Shown here piece after piece: positions 6,110 through 7,730 of a stretch of 7,730 nt of DNA. The translations under genes were made by a program, and so were the position numbers. The first letter of the stretch is position 1. Every line of letters starts with the position of its first letter. This stretch comes from Planctomycetota bacterium. Its GTDB lineage: Bacteria; Planctomycetota; SZUA-567. The notes beneath the pieces were generated by a model. The model was given only the letters and a program-made list of their open reading frames with translations. It made no database searches and was not told where the DNA came from. Location of the stretch: NCBI GenBank assembly GCA_020860865.1, contig JAJBTL010000421.1:3794-11523 (forward strand). Reading direction: 5' to 3'.

Positions 6110-7114
6110 TTACGTTCGCCGCGACGAATAATTGCAGTCGATAACGACAGCCACCAGGATGATGGCGCCTTTCATGACAAGCTGCCAGTACGGCGAGATG
6201 TCGAGCAGGTTCATGCCATTGTTGATAAGGCCAATAAGGATGGCGCCGAGAAGGGTGCCGACAATGGTGCCGTAGCCGCCATTCATGTTGGTGCCGCCGA
6301 TGACGCATGCGGTGATGGCGTCCAGTTCGTATCCTTCGCCGGCAATGGGCTGGCCCGATCCAAGGCGGCTGGCGTGGACCATGCCGCTGACGGCGGCGCC
6401 GAGGCCGCAGAGGGCGAAGACGAGGAGCTTCGTTCTGAACACGTTGACGCCGGCCAGGGCGGCGGCTTCCTCGTTGCCGCCGAGGGCGTAAATGCGGCGT
6501 CCCCAAATGCTCTTTTTCGTCATGTAGTAAAACGGTATCGCCACCACCACCATTATCGCCACCGGCATCGGCACCAGGCCGAACAGCATGCCGTTCCCGA
6601 TAAACAGGAAGGTGTCGTCCGGATTGAAAATCGGCGTGCCGTCGACCAGAAGAAGGGCGATGCCCCGGATGACAATCATCGACCCGAGCGTGGCGACAAA
6701 CGCCGGAATGCGGAACCAGGCGACAATGTAGCCGTTCACCAGGCCAATCACCAGCCCGATAACGAGGACGACGGCGACGGCCGGGACGAGGCCGAGACCG
6801 GCATTGACCATAAGCATGCAGAGGACGACGCCGGCCAGGCCGACCACCGAACCGACTGACAGGTCGATGCCGGTGATGACGATGGCGAGGGTCATGCCGA
6901 AGGCGATGATGGCGTTTGTCGATACCTGGTTCAGGATGTTCAGGACGTTCCCCGGCTGGAGGAAAATCCAGCCGCTCGTGTAGTTCTCGTAGCGGAGCAC
7001 GTCGCAGACGACGAACAACGCGAGAACGATGGCGGCGATAAGGCCGTAGAGGACCGGCTTCCCGGCTTTCCGGCGTGTGCCGGCCAGAGGCGTTGAAACA
7101 AGGATATCAGGCAC
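6110..7114 (-). CDS. Sugar ABC transporter permease, CUT2/RbsC family
   Basis: This inner-membrane subunit of a ribose-type importer moves a monosaccharide or small glycoside inward, using ATP hydrolysed by its partner ATPase. The start is placed at GTG 7114 because GGAGGGAG lies just upstream with normal spacing; the ATG at 7135 precedes that ribosome site. The resulting 334 aa fit the family (about 320-340). The protein is strongly hydrophobic, with some 8-10 membrane spans. Family marks are GIDLSVGS (82-89), IPAFVATLGS (136-145), the cytoplasmic EAA-like loop GGNEEAAALAGVNV (212-225) that contacts the ATPase, and the C-terminal GYELDAITACVIGGTNMNGGYGTIVGTLLGA segment. It overlaps the ATPase stop by 8 nt, so the two are translationally coupled. 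The substrate-binding protein is not in the window, so the sugar is unknown. Confidence 0.92.
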   Translation of the reverse strand: MPDILVSTPLAGTRRKAGKPVLYGLIAAIVLALFVVCDVLRYENYTSGWIFLQPGNVLNILNQVSTNAIIAFGMTLAIVITGIDLSVGSVVGLAGVVLCMLMVNAGLGLVPAVAVVLVIGLVIGLVNGYIVAWFRIPAFVATLGSMIVIRGIALLLVDGTPIFNPDDTFLFIGNGMLFGLVPMPVAIMVVVAIPFYYMTKKSIWGRRIYALGGNEEAAALAGVNVFRTKLLVFALCGLGAAVSGMVHASRLGSGQPIAGEGYELDAITACVIGGTNMNGGYGTIVGTLLGAILIGLINNGMNLLDISPYWQLVMKGAIILVAVVIDCNYSSRRT

Positions 7115-7730
7115 TTTTACTCCCTCCCGCCGCATGGGTCATAATGGCTTCCTGGCTCGCGTTTGCCCGGTCGAGTATCGCCACCAGTTCACGTTCCCGC
7201 ATCACCGCCACCCGGTCCGACATGCCGAGGACTTCCGGAAGGTCGGACGAAATCATAATGACCGCGACGCCTCTGGCCGCCAATTCCCGCATGATGGCGT
7301 AAATTTCCGACTTGGCGCCGACATCGATGCCCCGGGTCGGTTCGTCAAGGATGATAACCTTCGGTTCCCGCCCAAGCCAGCGGGCGAGGATGACCTTCTG
7401 CTGGTTGCCGCCGGACAGCGCCCGCGCCGACGTGTGGCCGCCCGGCGTCTTGATGCGGAGTTTACCGATGCCGTCATCGACCAGTTGCCTGACGCTCTTC
7501 CCCCCGGATGACGCCGCGCCGGGAAACGCTTCCGTAGTTCGAAGCGGCGATATTGTCGGCGATGGAGTGGTCGAGGGACAACCCTTCCAGCTTCCGGTCC
7601 TCAGGAACAAAGGCGATGCCGGCGGCGATGGCGCTGCCGCACGAATCGACCGCAATCTTTTCCCCGTTCAGAAACAGTTCGCCGTCCGTCATCGGGAGGG
7701 CGCCGAAAATCGTCTTGGCGAGTTCGGCGC
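7107..7730 (-). pseudogene. Sugar ABC transporter ATP-binding protein (RbsA/MglA type), C-terminal half, frameshifted
   Basis: This encodes the second nucleotide-binding domain of a two-domain CUT2 ATPase; the N-terminal domain lies beyond the right edge. Coding continues from the edge as AELAKTIFGALPMTDGELFLNG, through the conserved VPEDRK motif (7608-7591) to SVSRRGVIRG. There the frame leaves the family pattern and stops at 7474. In the next frame the protein resumes as KSVRQLVDDGIGKLRIKTP, the signature LSGGNQQKV (7418-7392), Walker B VIILDEPTRGID (7358-7323) and SSDLPEVLGMSDR, ending at TGA 7107. Removing one base from the six-G run (C at 7500-7505 on the plus strand) joins both parts with family-normal spacing. 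It is either a real disrupting indel, a slippage site, or a sequencing error. If real, the ATPase lacks its signature and Walker B and the importer should not work. Confidence 0.8.

Noticed and set aside
1..7730. Mobile elements, CRISPR arrays, tRNA or rRNA genes
   Set aside because: I saw no regularly spaced repeats, transposase or integrase motifs, or tRNA-like cloverleaf sequence on either strand.

Overview
The window is GC-rich bacterial DNA (roughly 60% GC by eye) with no rRNA, tRNA, CRISPR array, transposase or phage gene. I cannot place the organism. A Sec-type signal peptide on a GH144-like glucanase fits a Gram-negative heterotroph, but this is inference. Codon choice looks uniform, so I see no sign of a recently inserted island.

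Layout: (1) 1-497 (+) is the 3' part of thiE (thiamine phosphate synthase), cut by the window edge. (2) 604-1968 (-), convergent with thiE, is an RclA-like flavoprotein disulfide reductase. (3) 2224-2973 (+) is a GntR/HutC-family regulator with a UTRA domain. It is divergent from the reductase across a 255-bp gap that holds a plausible promoter. A GC hairpin at 3019-3036 probably ends this unit. (4) 3209-3772 and 3765-4316 (+) are two full-length paralogous TetR-family regulators overlapping by 8 nt. Upstream lie a good sigma70-like promoter, a palindrome on its -10 region, and a 15-codon upstream reading frame with a stronger ribosome-binding site than tetR itself. (5) 4450-6081 (+) is a secreted glycoamylase-like/GH144-type enzyme, probably acting on beta-1,2-glucan. 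(6) 7730-6110 (-), convergent with the glucanase, holds two genes of a CUT2 (ribose-type) sugar ABC transporter: the ATPase (cut by the window edge and carrying a frameshift at a six-base homopolymer) and the permease.

How they may work together: the tetR pair and the glucanase share a strand and are close enough to form one regulated unit. The sugar importer across the convergent junction could take up a breakdown product. The GntR regulator sits where divergent regulators often sit relative to the gene they control, here the reductase. All of these links are inferred from position. The most interesting points are the overlapping upstream ORF and operator-like palindrome before the tandem tetR pair, the tandem tetR duplication beside a beta-glucanase, and the homopolymer frameshift in the transporter ATPase.
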